From NCBI RefSeq assembly GCF_005298175.1, contig NZ_SZYH01000001.1, forward strand, positions 1,798,001 through 1,862,000: a stretch of DNA of 64,000 nucleotides, read 5' to 3'. Source of the DNA: Marinobacter panjinensis. GTDB lineage: Bacteria; Pseudomonadota; Gammaproteobacteria; Pseudomonadales; Oleiphilaceae. The first letter of the stretch is position 1. Every line of letters begins with the position of its first letter. Positions 48,029 through 57,810 of this stretch are shown here, piece after piece. Below the pieces are notes generated by a model. The model saw nothing but the letters and a program-made list of their open reading frames with translations. It had not been told where the DNA came from and did not search any database. The position numbers and the translations under genes are program-made.

Positions 48029-50320
48029 ATGGCCAAATACCGTCGCCTATGGTTTCTGTTAATTGCCATCGTGGGGGTTACCTTCACGTTACTGGGCTAT
48101 TTCGGCGCGGAAGTTTACCGCGCCGCGCCGCCCATTCCTGATCAGGTCGTGTCTGCCAACGGCGACACCCTGATGACCGAGGAAAGCATTCTCGACGGCC
48201 AGACCGCCTGGCAGTCCGTGGGTGGTATGCAGCTTGGGTCGATCTGGGGCCACGGGGCCTACCAGGCACCGGACTGGACCGCCGACTGGCTGCACCGGGA
48301 ACTGGAAACCTGGCTGCAAATCGCCGCTCAGGAAGAATACGGGCAGGACTGGCACAGCCTCACCGGGCAACAGCAGAACGCCCTGCAGTACGACCTGAAG
48401 ACCGAGTACCGCACCAACACCTACGATGACGCCACCGGCACCCTGCATCTGTCTGAACGAAGGACTGCTGCGATCAACGAGACCGCCGACTACTACAGCC
48501 GGCTGTTCAGCGACGCACCGGAGCTGCAGTCAACGCGCTCAAACTACGCCATGAAGGAAAACACCCTGCCCAGTGCCGAGCGCCGCGAGCGGATGACCGA
48601 GTTCTTCTTCTGGACAGCCTGGACTGCTGCCACCGAGCGCCCGGACAGCGATGTCACCTACACCAATAACTGGCCCCACGAGCCACTGATTGACAACACG
48701 CCGAGCGCAGAGAACGTGGTCTGGTCGTTAATCAGCGTGGTGCTGCTGATTGCCGGCGTTGGTGGTCTGATCTGGGCCTGGGCCTTCCTGCGCAAAGAAG
48801 ATGAGGAGCCGCAAGCCCCGCTCAAGGATCCGCTGAGCGCCGTTGGGCTTACGCCTTCCCAGAAGTCATTGGGCAAATACCTGGTACTGGTCGTTGGCCT
48901 GTTCACCTTTCAGGTGATGCTCGGCGGCTTTACCGCGCATTACACGGTGGAAGGTCAGAGCTTCTACGGTATCAACACCTCCGAATGGTTCCCCTACTCC
49001 CTGATGCGCACCTGGCATATTCAGGCCGCCATGTTCTGGATCGCCACCGGCTTCCTGGCCGCCGGCCTGTTCCTGGCTCCCATCATCAATGGCGGCAAGG
49101 ACCCGAAATTCCAGAAACTGGGTGTCGACGTGTTGTTCTGGGCCCTTGTGGTTGTGGTTGCCGGCTCATTCATCGGCAACTTCCTGGCTATCGCTCAGAT
49201 CATGCCAGCCAACCTCAGCTTCATGCTGGGCCACCAGGGTTATGAGTACGTGGACCTTGGGCGCCTGTGGCAGATTGGCAAGTTCCTCGGCATCGTGTTC
49301 TGGCTGGTGCTGATGCTGCGCGGCATTGTTCCCGCCCTGCGCCAGCCCGGTGACAAGAACCTGCTGGCCCTGCTGACCGCCTCGGTCGTTGCCATCGGCC
49401 TGTTCTATGGCGCCGGCTTCTTCTACGGTGAGCGCACTCACATCTCCATCATGGAATACTGGCGCTGGTGGATTGTCCACCTGTGGGTTGAAGGCTTCTT
49501 TGAAGTGTTCGCCACCGCTGCGCTGGCTTTCATTTTCTGCAGCATGGGCCTGGTGTCCCGCACCGTGGCTACGTCCGCCAGCCTGGCTTCTGCCAGCCTG
49601 TTCATGCTCGGTGGTGTACCGGGAACCTTCCACCACCTGTACTTCTCCGGCACCACCACACCGGTGATGGCGGTAGGCGCCACCTTCAGTGCCCTCGAAG
49701 TTGTGCCACTGGTCGTACTCGGCTATGAGGCATGGGAGAGCTGGCGTTTGAAGTCCCGCGCGCCCTGGATGGAAAACATCCGCTGGCCGCTGACCTTTTT
49801 CGTGGCGGTTGCCTTCTGGAACATGCTGGGTGCAGGCGTACTCGGGTTCATGATCAACCCACCGATCGCGCTGTATTACATCCAGGGCCTGAACACAACG
49901 CCCACCCACGCCCACGCAGCTCTCTTCGGCGTCTACGGATTCCTGGCCCTGGGCTTTGCCCTGCTGATTCTGCGCTACATCCGCCCACGCATCGTCTTTG
50001 ACGAGCGGCTGATGAAAGTCGGCTTCTGGTGGCTGAACATTGGCCTGGTACTGATGCTGTTCACCAGCCTGCTGCCCGTCGGCATCATCCAGTTCGTGGC
50101 CAGCGCCAGTGAAGGGCTGTGGTACGCGCGTAGTGAAGCCTTCATGCAGAGCGATATCCTGCAGACCCTGCGCTGGGTCAGAACCATCGGCGATGTGGTC
50201 TTCATCGTCGGCGCCCTGGCAGTGACCTGGCAGGTAGTGAAGGGGGTCTTCTTCCCGGATCTGGAGCCGGTCACCCTCGAAACTGACGAGCAAGGTGCTG
50301 CCAGCGATCTGAGCGCCTGA
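48029..50320 (+). CDS. norZ: Quinol-dependent nitric oxide reductase (qNOR)
   Basis: A 763-residue single-subunit enzyme reducing NO to N2O with quinol. The N-terminal about 220 residues are a periplasmic extension (fused cytochrome-c-like domain without a haem CXXCH). The remainder is a 12-helix haem-copper oxidase fold with metal-binding histidines (GGVPGTFHHLYFSG, THAHAALFGVYGF) and the NOR glutamates in WVEGFFEVFATAALAF. Start ATG has GAGAGGAGCTGACC upstream. It is divergent from nsrR and directly preceded by the NsrR box. Confidence 0.95.
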   Translation: MAKYRRLWFLLIAIVGVTFTLLGYFGAEVYRAAPPIPDQVVSANGDTLMTEESILDGQTAWQSVGGMQLGSIWGHGAYQAPDWTADWLHRELETWLQIAAQEEYGQDWHSLTGQQQNALQYDLKTEYRTNTYDDATGTLHLSERRTAAINETADYYSRLFSDAPELQSTRSNYAMKENTLPSAERRERMTEFFFWTAWTAATERPDSDVTYTNNWPHEPLIDNTPSAENVVWSLISVVLLIAGVGGLIWAWAFLRKEDEEPQAPLKDPLSAVGLTPSQKSLGKYLVLVVGLFTFQVMLGGFTAHYTVEGQSFYGINTSEWFPYSLMRTWHIQAAMFWIATGFLAAGLFLAPIINGGKDPKFQKLGVDVLFWALVVVVAGSFIGNFLAIAQIMPANLSFMLGHQGYEYVDLGRLWQIGKFLGIVFWLVLMLRGIVPALRQPGDKNLLALLTASVVAIGLFYGAGFFYGERTHISIMEYWRWWIVHLWVEGFFEVFATAALAFIFCSMGLVSRTVATSASLASASLFMLGGVPGTFHHLYFSGTTTPVMAVGATFSALEVVPLVVLGYEAWESWRLKSRAPWMENIRWPLTFFVAVAFWNMLGAGVLGFMINPPIALYYIQGLNTTPTHAHAALFGVYGFLALGFALLILRYIRPRIVFDERLMKVGFWWLNIGLVLMLFTSLLPVGIIQFVASASEGLWYARSEAFMQSDILQTLRWVRTIGDVVFIVGALAVTWQVVKGVFFPDLEPVTLETDEQGAASDLSA

Positions 50321-50380
50321 TTCAGCAGAGCCCCGGCCAGGGAGGGCCGCTCTGCGCAACCCTAACCAAGGAGTGCTGTC

Positions 50381-50863
50381 ATGACAATTGCTGAAACTAT
50401 GACCCAGGCATCCAACGAAGAACTGATCGAACATATCCTGACCCGTTTCCACGACACCCACCGGGAGCAGTTACCGGAACTGATCCAGCTCTCCGAGAGA
50501 GTAGAAAGGGTTCACGGCGGCCATACCGCCTGCCCGGCCGGACTTTCGGCCCACCTCGGGCAGATGGCTGAAGAGCTCGAGGCCCATATGGCCAAGGAAG
50601 AGCAGATTCTGTTTCCCATGATTACACGTGGAATGGTCGCCATGGCCGGCGGCCCTGTATCGGTGATGCGGCATGAGCACGAGGATCACGGCTCCGCGCT
50701 GGAAGAACTGGAGCGGCTCACCAATGGCCTGACCTTGCCGGACGGCGCGTGCGGAAGCTGGCAGCGTCTCTACCAGGGACTCGCGACCTTCCGCGACGAC
50801 CTGAAAGCCCACATACAGACTGAGAATGACCTGCTGTTCAGCCGCATTGATGGTGGAAACTGA
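50381..50863 (+). CDS. Hemerythrin-domain protein (YtfE/DnrN-like, short)
   Basis: A 160-residue helical protein with di-iron ligand patterns ILTRFHDTHREQLPEL, EELEAHMAKEEQILFPM, RHEHEDHG and HIQTENDLLF. YtfE/ScdA/DnrN repair iron centres damaged by NO; this one lacks their N-terminal ScdA-type cysteine domain of about 60 residues. It is 60 bp downstream of norZ with AAGGAG upstream and is probably cotranscribed, which supports a role in NO stress. Confidence 0.88.
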   Translation: MTIAETMTQASNEELIEHILTRFHDTHREQLPELIQLSERVERVHGGHTACPAGLSAHLGQMAEELEAHMAKEEQILFPMITRGMVAMAGGPVSVMRHEHEDHGSALEELERLTNGLTLPDGACGSWQRLYQGLATFRDDLKAHIQTENDLLFSRIDGGN

Positions 50864-50871
50864 GAGGGGGA

Positions 50872-50887
50872 TACTCCCGCGGGGGTA
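50872..50887. promoter_or_regulatory. 7-2-7 palindrome TACTCCC-GC-GGGGGTA upstream of moaA
   Basis: This inverted repeat has the geometry of NarL 7-2-7 sites (TACYYMT-N2-AKRRGTA), but the innermost base of each heptamer deviates. It lies about 83 bp before moaA and just after the hemerythrin stop. A NarL role is a guess. Confidence 0.35.
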
Positions 50888-50969
50888 TCGGATTCGACAG
50901 GCTGTTTTGCCATAATTGAGCTACACTCTCGAGTGAGAGCTCATACAGCGAAGGACAGGAACGATTCCC

Positions 50970-51962
50970 ATGCCCCAAGCCAAGCTGACCGACCGATTTG
51001 GCCGCACTGTCAACTACGTGCGTCTGTCTGTCACTGACCGCTGCGATTTTCGCTGTGTTTACTGCATGGCGGAGGAGATGACCTTCCTGCCCCGCCAGCA
51101 GGTACTGACCCTGGAAGAGATTGCCCGCGTGGCAAGAACCTTTGTTTCCCTCGGCACGGAAAAAATCCGGCTGACCGGGGGCGAGCCCCTGGTGCGCAAG
51201 GACATTCTGCAGCTGGTGAAGGAAATCGGCAGCTACGGCCTGCGGGATTTTGCCATGACCACCAATGGCAGCCAGCTGCCGACCATGGCGGAACCGCTGC
51301 GCAAGGCCGGGCTCAAGCGGCTGAACATAAGCCTGGATTCACTGGATGCCGACAAATTTCACCGGATCACCCGTACCGGTCGGCTAAGCCAGGTGCTGGA
51401 TGGGATTGATGCTGCCAAGGACGCCGGTTTTGAGGGTATCAAGCTCAACACGGTGGTGATGAAAGGTGGCAACGATCAGGAAGTGCCGGAGCTGGTGGAG
51501 TTTGCCCGCAAGAAGAAGCTGGACATTACCTTTATCGAGGAAATGCCGCTGGGTGAGATTTCTGACCATGACCGCGGTCAGGTGCTGTGCACCAGCGATG
51601 AAGTTCGCGACATTATCAGCCAGCGACATGAGCTGATACCCACGCCTGAAGACTCCGGTGGTCCTGCCCGCTATTACCGGATGCCGGACAGCGATTCCCG
51701 TGTCGGTTTTATTTCACCTCATTCCCACAATTTCTGTTCAACCTGCAACCGCGTTCGCGTGACGGTAGAGGGTCGCCTGCTGCTTTGCCTTGGCAATGAG
51801 CATTCGGTGGACTTGCGCCGTGTTCTGCGCGGCCATCCTGTGACCAATGACAAGCTGCGTGAAACCATCATCAATGCCATGGATCTGAAACCTGAGCGGC
51901 ATCACTTCTCCAGTGAGGGGGATGTGCAGATTCTTCGGTTTATGAATATGACTGGCGGTTGA
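50970..51962 (+). CDS. moaA: GTP 3',8-cyclase MoaA
   Basis: A 330-residue radical SAM enzyme for the first step of molybdenum cofactor synthesis. The N-terminal cluster cysteines are 25, 29 and 32 (CDFRCVYC). The C-terminal cluster lies in NFCSTCNRV ... LLLCLG, and the essential Gly-Gly tail is present (MTGG). Its place between norZ and nos and near nar genes suggests it serves cofactor demand of nitrate reductase; other moa genes are not in the window. Confidence 0.95.
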   Translation: MPQAKLTDRFGRTVNYVRLSVTDRCDFRCVYCMAEEMTFLPRQQVLTLEEIARVARTFVSLGTEKIRLTGGEPLVRKDILQLVKEIGSYGLRDFAMTTNGSQLPTMAEPLRKAGLKRLNISLDSLDADKFHRITRTGRLSQVLDGIDAAKDAGFEGIKLNTVVMKGGNDQEVPELVEFARKKKLDITFIEEMPLGEISDHDRGQVLCTSDEVRDIISQRHELIPTPEDSGGPARYYRMPDSDSRVGFISPHSHNFCSTCNRVRVTVEGRLLLCLGNEHSVDLRRVLRGHPVTNDKLRETIINAMDLKPERHHFSSEGDVQILRFMNMTGG

Positions 51963-51996
51963 GACTCTGGCTCTGAGTTAACACTCGGAGGTGACG

Positions 51997-52034
51997 CCCG
52001 GAAGTGGGTGGGCCCTCCGGGATACGCTGTGAAT
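51997..52034. repeat. Probable truncated hairpin element (copy 8) at the nosL 3' end
   Basis: A short CCCGGA/TCCGGG stem (51997-52002, 52016-52021) is followed by ACGCTGTGAAT at 52024-52034, the first bases of the loop of copy 2. It then stops exactly at the nosL stop codon; the second arm is missing. The match is short, so this assignment is tentative. Confidence 0.45.
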
Positions 52035-52586
52035 TCAGTGATTGCCGTCGTGACTGCCCATTTCCATATTTTGGTCTGACATGTCCCGGGCCAGATGATC
52101 CATGGTCACATCATTGAACTGAACGACTTCTCCCCCGAACTCGTCTGCAAAGTCGTTTGCCGACTCTTCACTGGCAAACGACGCCAGCGTGGGGCCCATG
52201 GCACCCGTGCGTTCTGATCCAACGACAAAGTAAGCTTCCCGCGCATCGATCAGGGCGGTGTCGTCCGGGTGTTCCCAGTCGGTTTGTGCCATGTCGTGTA
52301 CGTAAAGGGTGTGGTCGCGTTTGGCATTTTCGGGCTGCAGTACCCAGGAGAACATGTCGCGGGTTGAACAGAATTTGTTCACTTTCTGCTCCCTGGCGGT
52401 TATGGCTTCACCTTTCGGGCCGGGGAAACGGGTGATGGCCATGCCACAGACATGGCATTCGTCGCCGGATTCGATGTGGACCGGATCGGGCTTTTCGGTG
52501 ACCTGTTCTTCAGTTTCGGAGCAGCCGGCCAGGAAAATGGCAAACATTACCGCCACCGACAAAGTTTTAACATTAATAGTATTCAT
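52035..52586 (-). CDS. nosL: Nitrous oxide reductase accessory protein NosL
   Basis: A 183-residue outer- or inner-membrane anchored lipoprotein: signal with lipobox FLAGC, then metal-binding regions DECHVCGMAI and KFCSTRDMFSW. NosL delivers Cu(I) for NosZ maturation. Its C-terminus is Met/His-rich (DQNMEMGSHDGNH), possibly also copper-binding. ATG 52586 has GGAG upstream. It is the last gene of nosRZDFYL, 13 bp after nosY. Confidence 0.93.
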   Translation of the reverse strand: MNTINVKTLSVAVMFAIFLAGCSETEEQVTEKPDPVHIESGDECHVCGMAITRFPGPKGEAITAREQKVNKFCSTRDMFSWVLQPENAKRDHTLYVHDMAQTDWEHPDDTALIDAREAYFVVGSERTGAMGPTLASFASEESANDFADEFGGEVVQFNDVTMDHLARDMSDQNMEMGSHDGNH

Positions 52587-52599
52587 GACGATCTCCGGA

Positions 52600-53430
52600 T
52601 CAGATTCGGCGGCGACGGAACAGGGCCCAGGCACCGGTAAGGGGAATAACAAACCACAGCACCAGGGCGAACCACATTCCGGCCGGGCCAATGGGCAGGT
52701 CTGCACCGAGGCTCAGCACGCCGCTTAGCTGTGCGCCCTCGCCGAAGGCAACGATGTTGAGCAGGCGGTAGATGTCGGTGGGGTTGAGCATCAGCAGCCA
52801 GGGCAGCAGCTCGGGGCTGAGTTTGCCTTCACTGGCTACCAGGATACCCAACAGCATCAGGTCGAAGACCAGCACAAAGAAAAACCAGACACCCAGGGCC
52901 AGGCCGGCTGCTACAGGCTTTTCGCTGACCCGCACGCTGATCAGGTACGCCAGCGCGATGAAACCCCAGCCGAGCAGAATGGTGGAGACGATAAACCGGA
53001 ACATGGCTGCGGCCAGGGCGCCAACGGCCACGTCTTCCACCAGCAAGGCAATGGCGATGCCGGCAACACCGAAGCCGATCAGAGTGGCAAACGCCAGCGT
53101 CAGGCCATGGCCGAGGAATTTGCCGAATAGTAGCTGGCCACGACTGAGTGGATACGTCATCAGCAGCAGTAACGTGCCGCCTTCTTCCTCACCGACGATG
53201 GCATCATAGGCCAGTAACAGCGCAATCAAGGGAATCAGAAATATACCCAGGCTCGCCAGGCTGGCAATCGTGGCAGGAGTGGAGGCGTAACCCACCTGCC
53301 CCGATGCCGCTGCGCCAAACCAGGCGATGCCCAGAGCCAGTACGGCAAACACCAGAGCAATGGCAATGAGCCAGCGGTTGCGCAGGCTGTCACTGAGCTC
53401 CTTGCGGGCGATGGTCCAGATGCTGTTCAC
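52600..53430 (-). CDS. nosY: NosY, ABC permease for nitrous oxide reductase maturation
   Basis: A 276-residue membrane protein with six helices, starting IWTIARKELSDSLRNRWL as in ABC-2 type permeases, and EEEGGTLLLLMTYPLSRGQLL. With NosF and NosD it forms the NosDFY complex that supports copper-sulfide cluster assembly of NosZ. The start overlaps the nosF stop by 4 bp. Confidence 0.94.
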   Translation of the reverse strand: MNSIWTIARKELSDSLRNRWLIAIALVFAVLALGIAWFGAAASGQVGYASTPATIASLASLGIFLIPLIALLLAYDAIVGEEEGGTLLLLMTYPLSRGQLLFGKFLGHGLTLAFATLIGFGVAGIAIALLVEDVAVGALAAAMFRFIVSTILLGWGFIALAYLISVRVSEKPVAAGLALGVWFFFVLVFDLMLLGILVASEGKLSPELLPWLLMLNPTDIYRLLNIVAFGEGAQLSGVLSLGADLPIGPAGMWFALVLWFVIPLTGAWALFRRRRI

Positions 53431-54359
53431 TGGGCGCCTCCACGGTGGGCGAGGCCACCGGAGCCGATAAAGTGCACGTACACATCCTCCAGTGTGGGCT
53501 GGTGAATACCCAGATCCCGAACCTCCCCGGAGCTCAGCAGGTCCTGAATCAGCGCCATTTTCTCCGAAGGGCGGACATCCACCTGCAGGCGGCCGTTGTC
53601 TTTCTTGATCATCAACCCATTACCCGCTGATGAGGCTTCAATCACTTTCTCCAGGGCGGATGAACCATTTGCAGGCTCAATCGACAGCGTCACCGACATA
53701 TTTGCCTGCCGACGCAGGGACACCAGGTCGCCAACAGCCTTAAGGGCACCATCCGTAAGAATCGCCGCCCGATCGATATAGGGCTCCACGCCCGGCAGCA
53801 CGTGGGAGCAAAGAACAATGCCCGTGCCCTCGTCCCGTAATTTACGCAACAACCGGTACAGGTCTGCTGTGGCCACCGGGTCCAGTCCCACCGTGGGTTC
53901 ATCCAGCATCAGCAATTTCGGCTTGCCCAGAAGAGCCTGGGCCAGTCCCAGCCGCTGACGCATACCCTTGGAGTAGGTTTTCACCCGCGCATTCATAGCA
54001 TCGCCAAGGCCCACCTGCTCCAGCAACTCCGGCACCTGTTTCAGGGGCGCCCCTTTGAGCCGGGCAAAGTGGTTAAGGATTTCCCGCCCGGTCAGTTGCG
54101 GGTAGAACATCACATTCTCCGGCAGGTAACCAATATGTTGACTGACGTGAGGGTCGCCCGCCTCGCCGTCAAGCACCGACACCTTGCCTTTGGTCGGCGT
54201 CATCAGGCCCAGGATCAATTTGATGCTGGTGGTTTTGCCTGCGCCATTGTGACCAAACAGCCCAAGAATCTCACCGGGTTCCAGGCGTAGATCAACACCA
54301 TTCAGTACCAGTGCCTTGTCGTACCGGTAACTCACATTCTCAAGACGGAAACAGCTCAT
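53427..54359 (-). CDS. nosF: NosF, ABC ATPase for nitrous oxide reductase maturation
   Basis: A 310-residue ATPase. Motifs: Walker A GHNGAGKTTS, Q-loop region IGYLPENVMFYPQLTG, signature YSKGMRQRLGLAQAL, Walker B LLMLDEPTVGLDP and switch His in LCSHVLPG. The ATG at 54359 (CCGGAG upstream) overlaps the nosD stop by one base. The longer upstream frame reads through nosD and is rejected. Confidence 0.95.
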   Translation of the reverse strand: MSCFRLENVSYRYDKALVLNGVDLRLEPGEILGLFGHNGAGKTTSIKLILGLMTPTKGKVSVLDGEAGDPHVSQHIGYLPENVMFYPQLTGREILNHFARLKGAPLKQVPELLEQVGLGDAMNARVKTYSKGMRQRLGLAQALLGKPKLLMLDEPTVGLDPVATADLYRLLRKLRDEGTGIVLCSHVLPGVEPYIDRAAILTDGALKAVGDLVSLRRQANMSVTLSIEPANGSSALEKVIEASSAGNGLMIKKDNGRLQVDVRPSEKMALIQDLLSSGEVRDLGIHQPTLEDVYVHFIGSGGLAHRGGAQ

Positions 54360-55624
54360 CAGGACTCCGGTTTTAACGTTTCGGGCTGGCGCATCAGCGG
54401 GTGCGAATCGCTGACTCCGGCGGCTTTGACCACGGGAAATGCATCCTGTACCCAGCGCAGGGTATCCACAGCCGGGCTGAACATCAGCACCTTGGCCTCC
54501 GGGTAGGTCCACAGCAGGCGGTCCACATTGTCATTGGGCTCATAGGCCACATCGCCAATGCCATTCTGGTTGCGATCCCACCCAAGATAGTCACTCCAGT
54601 AGTTGCCCCGCCCTTCCTTTGACCATTCCTGAGTGCGGGTGGCCACATACTTCACCTGGCGCTGGTTGTTCACAAAGGCATTCCCGAACATCTCGTTATC
54701 CTCAGAGCCGGCCGTAAGATGAATGCCGATGTTGCTGTCGGCAAACAGATTGCCTTCAAATGTGTTGTACAGGGAGTTATAAATGAACACCGCCTTGCCC
54801 TCGGCCCCCTCAATCGCCACACCGCCAGTGCGCCCCTGGGACACTCCGGTTACCACATTGCCCCGCAGCTCCGACTGGGTAATGAAATTCATAAGAATCC
54901 CATAGTTCTCATCATTAACCGACCGGTTATTGATTACCTTCAGCCGCTTGCTCTGCATCAGCGCATAACCGGTCCGCGTGCTCCGGGTGACGTTGTCCTC
55001 CAGCAGGTTATTCATCGAATACATGTAATGAATGCCATAACGCAGCTCCGACATCTCGTTGCCCCGGATCGTATTGTTATTCGCCGTCTCGATATAAATC
55101 GCGTCCCGCGTCTGACGAATATTATTGCCCTCAATCAGCGCTCCGGTGGTATTGAACAGATGAATTCCGTTACCCCGGTCATTCGGACGCATACTCGAAT
55201 CGCCGCGAATTGTATTATTTCGCACTGTCACATCCGGCGTGGCGTCCAGCCATACCCCGAACGCGGGCCCCTGCAGACGATTATCGGCAACCACCGCACC
55301 CCTGGCCTCCCGGGCCACAAAAATCCCCGCATCCAGCTCATTCAGGTTGCTACCCCAGTTCCGCACCGCACATCCCGAAAACGTCACCTCCTCGGCAACA
55401 ATATCCACAGCATTCCCCTGCCCGCCACCATCAATCACTGTGTCAGGATGACAGGACACGGTCACGCCGGGCACCCGGATGGCCAGAGGCGAAACTTGCT
55501 CGGGGGGAAGCTCGAAAGACGCGCCAGGTTCCAGGGCATCAAGCTGTGTCTGCAGGCCCGCGTTCGCGGTGAGCGACAACAGAGCGACGGTCAGGGCCAC
55601 TCCGTAACGCAAAAGTGAATACAT
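54359..55624 (-). CDS. nosD: NosD, periplasmic copper-processing protein
   Basis: A 421-residue exported beta-helix protein: signal peptide MYSLLRYGVALTVALLSLTA, cleavage near ANAG. Repeated right-handed parallel coils of the CASH type follow (VRNNTIRGDSS, IEGNNIRQTRD, TANNNTIRGNEMS, LEDNVTRSTRTG). It binds copper and docks on NosFY. ATG 55624 begins the signal peptide. A hairpin element lies between nosZ and this gene, which may lower its expression relative to nosZ. Confidence 0.94.
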   Translation of the reverse strand: MYSLLRYGVALTVALLSLTANAGLQTQLDALEPGASFELPPEQVSPLAIRVPGVTVSCHPDTVIDGGGQGNAVDIVAEEVTFSGCAVRNWGSNLNELDAGIFVAREARGAVVADNRLQGPAFGVWLDATPDVTVRNNTIRGDSSMRPNDRGNGIHLFNTTGALIEGNNIRQTRDAIYIETANNNTIRGNEMSELRYGIHYMYSMNNLLEDNVTRSTRTGYALMQSKRLKVINNRSVNDENYGILMNFITQSELRGNVVTGVSQGRTGGVAIEGAEGKAVFIYNSLYNTFEGNLFADSNIGIHLTAGSEDNEMFGNAFVNNQRQVKYVATRTQEWSKEGRGNYWSDYLGWDRNQNGIGDVAYEPNDNVDRLLWTYPEAKVLMFSPAVDTLRWVQDAFPVVKAAGVSDSHPLMRQPETLKPES

Positions 55625-55674
55625 CAATGTCTCTCTAGAAAACGAAAAGTTGCAGAAGACTGCACTCAAGCCTG

Positions 55675-55792
55675 GCAAGCCAAGAGGGAAGCCCTTTCCA
55701 AAACTGTGCGGAGCCATGGATGGCGGAGCCCAAGCGCCTCAGGGATGGGCCGCCAGGAGCGTGTTTTGGAAAGGGCTTCCCTCTTGGTTTGC
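55675..55792. repeat. Long-armed hairpin element copy 6
   Basis: The arms at 55675-55704 and 55763-55792 pair over 30 bp with one mismatch. The 58-nt loop keeps GCCATGGATGGC and AGCGCC but has diverged in its second half (TCAGGGATGGGCCGCC). It lies inside the nos operon between nosZ and nosD, where it could stabilise or end the abundant nosZ message. Confidence 0.9.
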
Positions 55793-55850
55793 TTCTCCGA
55801 AGTCAGAAACCACCAGGACCCCCGAAGGAGCCCTGGTGAAAGAGAGCCTA

Positions 55851-57746
55851 TCAGGCCTTCTCGACAAGCATACGCCCACGCATCTCCATATGCAGCGCAT
55901 GACAGAACCAGTTGCAGTAGTACCAGTGAACCCCCGGCTGATCCGCCACAAAGGTCACCGAAGCCGTCTGCTGCGGACTGATCTCCATGCTCACGCCATG
56001 ATTCACCATACAGAAACCGTGAGTCACATCCTCAATGGTGTCCAGGTTGGTCACGTACACCGTTACCTCATCGCCCTGCTTCACCTTGAACTCAGTCATC
56101 CCGTACTGCGGCGCAACCGAGGTCATGTATACACGAACCTTGTTGCCATCACGGATAACCTTGTTGTCGGCTTCCAGAGTGATGCCGTCCTCCTGCGCCT
56201 GCTCCCGGGCAGAAGCAAAGTATGGATCGTCACGGGTGTAGATCTTCTGCGTCTTGATCTGGTCACGACGCACCAGGATGCAGTCATGGGGCTCTGCGAA
56301 TGTCGGGCCGTCGTGCACCAGCTTCATTTCCTCGCCGGAAATATCGATCAGCTGGTCGTTCTCAGGGTGCAACGGGCCACACGGCAGGAAGCGGTCTTTC
56401 GAGAACTTCGACAACACCACCAGCCATTTGCCATCTGCGTCGCGGGACTCGGTCAGCGATGCGTGGTTGTGGCCCGGCTGATAGTGAACATCCAGCTTCT
56501 GACGGATGTAGTTCACATCTTCGCCGTTGTAGTGCTTGATGGCGTCGGCAATATTCCACTTACACACCTGGCTGTCGATAAACAGCGTTGTGTAAGCATT
56601 GCCACGACCGTCATAGGTGGTGTGCAGCGGCCCGAGACCCAGCTCTGGCTCACCGACCACGGTGTCGCGGGGCTCGATCTTGTCCTCGAACAGATCGTCC
56701 AGCTTGTCGATCGCAATAATAGTGGCCGTCGGTGACAGCTTACCGTTGGCAATAAAGTACTTGCCGTCCGGAGAGGTATTGAGGCCATGCGGGTTCTTTG
56801 GAACCGGGATGTAACGGGTCAGTTCCGAGCCTGCACGACCGTCTACCACCGGCACCTTGGAGTCACCCAGGGTCTTGTAGTCGCCATTCTTCACCGCCTG
56901 CTCAATACGCTCAATATTGAACACCACGGCCCAGTCGCGGTCGTTGCGCATAGTACCGGCCAGGTCGAGCGCCTTCTCGGAGTTGTAGCAGGTGGAACAG
57001 GCGTATTTGCCGGTGTAGTCCGCATCGGTATTGTCCAGATTACCGTCGACAATCACCTGGAAGGCAACTTCCATGGTCTCCGCGTCCACCGCATTGAACA
57101 TGGTGAAACTATTCTCCAGGCTGGTGTCGCTGCCGTCGTTTGGATGCGGGATCACATACTCGGCGTTACAGAATACGTATTTGGTTTTCGGTACCTTCTG
57201 CAGACGCAGACCATGGATCGCCTGAACATTGGGAATGGTGGTGATTTTGTCACACTTCATGATATCCAGACGGATACGGGCAACCCGGGTGTTGGCCTTA
57301 TCGTTGATGAACAGATATTTGCCGTCGTAGCGGCCATCGGTCATGGAGATGTGCGGGTGGTGGGCGTCACCGTTGGAGAAGCGGCTGCTCTCCCCGAGCA
57401 CCTCTTTACTCTCGTTTGTGATGCCCCAGCCGGTGGCGGAGTCGACGTTGAACACCGGAATCCGCATCAGCTCGCGCATGGAGGGCACCCCAAGGACGCG
57501 CACCTCACCGGAGTGGCCGCCACTCCAGAAACCGTAATACTCATCCAGCTCACCCGGATGTACCGTCCAGTTATTGCGGGCCTCCTCGGCGGCAGCCGCG
57601 AAGGACTCCCGGGACATCACTGCCGTACCGAGACCGGTGGCGCCGGCTACGCCGGCCAGCGCCGCAGCACCCATAAACCGGCGGCGGCTCTGGCCGCTTT
57701 CCGGAAGCTCCGGTGAATCCTTGGTCAGATCATCTTTCTTTTTCAT
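55851..57746 (-). CDS. nosZ: Nitrous oxide reductase NosZ (clade I)
   Basis: A 631-residue periplasmic copper enzyme reducing N2O to N2. The Tat signal is [11 protein letters not shown] near residue 20, typical of clade I. A seven-bladed propeller follows with CuZ histidines ([30 protein letters not shown]). The C-terminal cupredoxin domain has the CuA motif [12 protein letters not shown]. The start at ATG 57746 has GGAG 9 bp upstream. It is preceded by nosR with a 64-bp gap. Confidence 0.97.
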   Translation of the reverse strand: MKKKDDLTKDSPELPESGQSRRRFMGAAALAGVAGATGLGTAVMSRESFAAAAEEARNNWTVHPGELDEYYGFWSGGHSGEVRVLGVPSMRELMRIPVFNVDSATGWGITNESKEVLGESSRFSNGDAHHPHISMTDGRYDGKYLFINDKANTRVARIRLDIMKCDKITTIPNVQAIHGLRLQKVPKTKYVFCNAEYVIPHPNDGSDTSLENSFTMFNAVDAETMEVAFQVIVDGNLDNTDADYTGKYACSTCYNSEKALDLAGTMRNDRDWAVVFNIERIEQAVKNGDYKTLGDSKVPVVDGRAGSELTRYIPVPKNPHGLNTSPDGKYFIANGKLSPTATIIAIDKLDDLFEDKIEPRDTVVGEPELGLGPLHTTYDGRGNAYTTLFIDSQVCKWNIADAIKHYNGEDVNYIRQKLDVHYQPGHNHASLTESRDADGKWLVVLSKFSKDRFLPCGPLHPENDQLIDISGEEMKLVHDGPTFAEPHDCILVRRDQIKTQKIYTRDDPYFASAREQAQEDGITLEADNKVIRDGNKVRVYMTSVAPQYGMTEFKVKQGDEVTVYVTNLDTIEDVTHGFCMVNHGVSMEISPQQTASVTFVADQPGVHWYYCNWFCHALHMEMRGRMLVEKA

Positions 57747-57810
57747 AACATCCAACTCCGTTATTGGTAATGGCGGTTTTACTTCTCATGCTTTCTTTTT
57801 ATGGGACGGC

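Noticed and set aside
49166..50461. 431-codon minus-strand reading frame opposite norZ
   Set aside because: Composition (very rich in H, Q, G) is typical of an antisense shadow; norZ is unambiguous on the other strand.
54719..55618. 299-codon plus-strand frame opposite nosD
   Set aside because: Antisense shadow of the repetitive nosD gene; the repeats it shows only mirror the NosD coils.
56787..57716. 309-codon plus-strand frame opposite nosZ
   Set aside because: Antisense shadow; no recognisable protein features.
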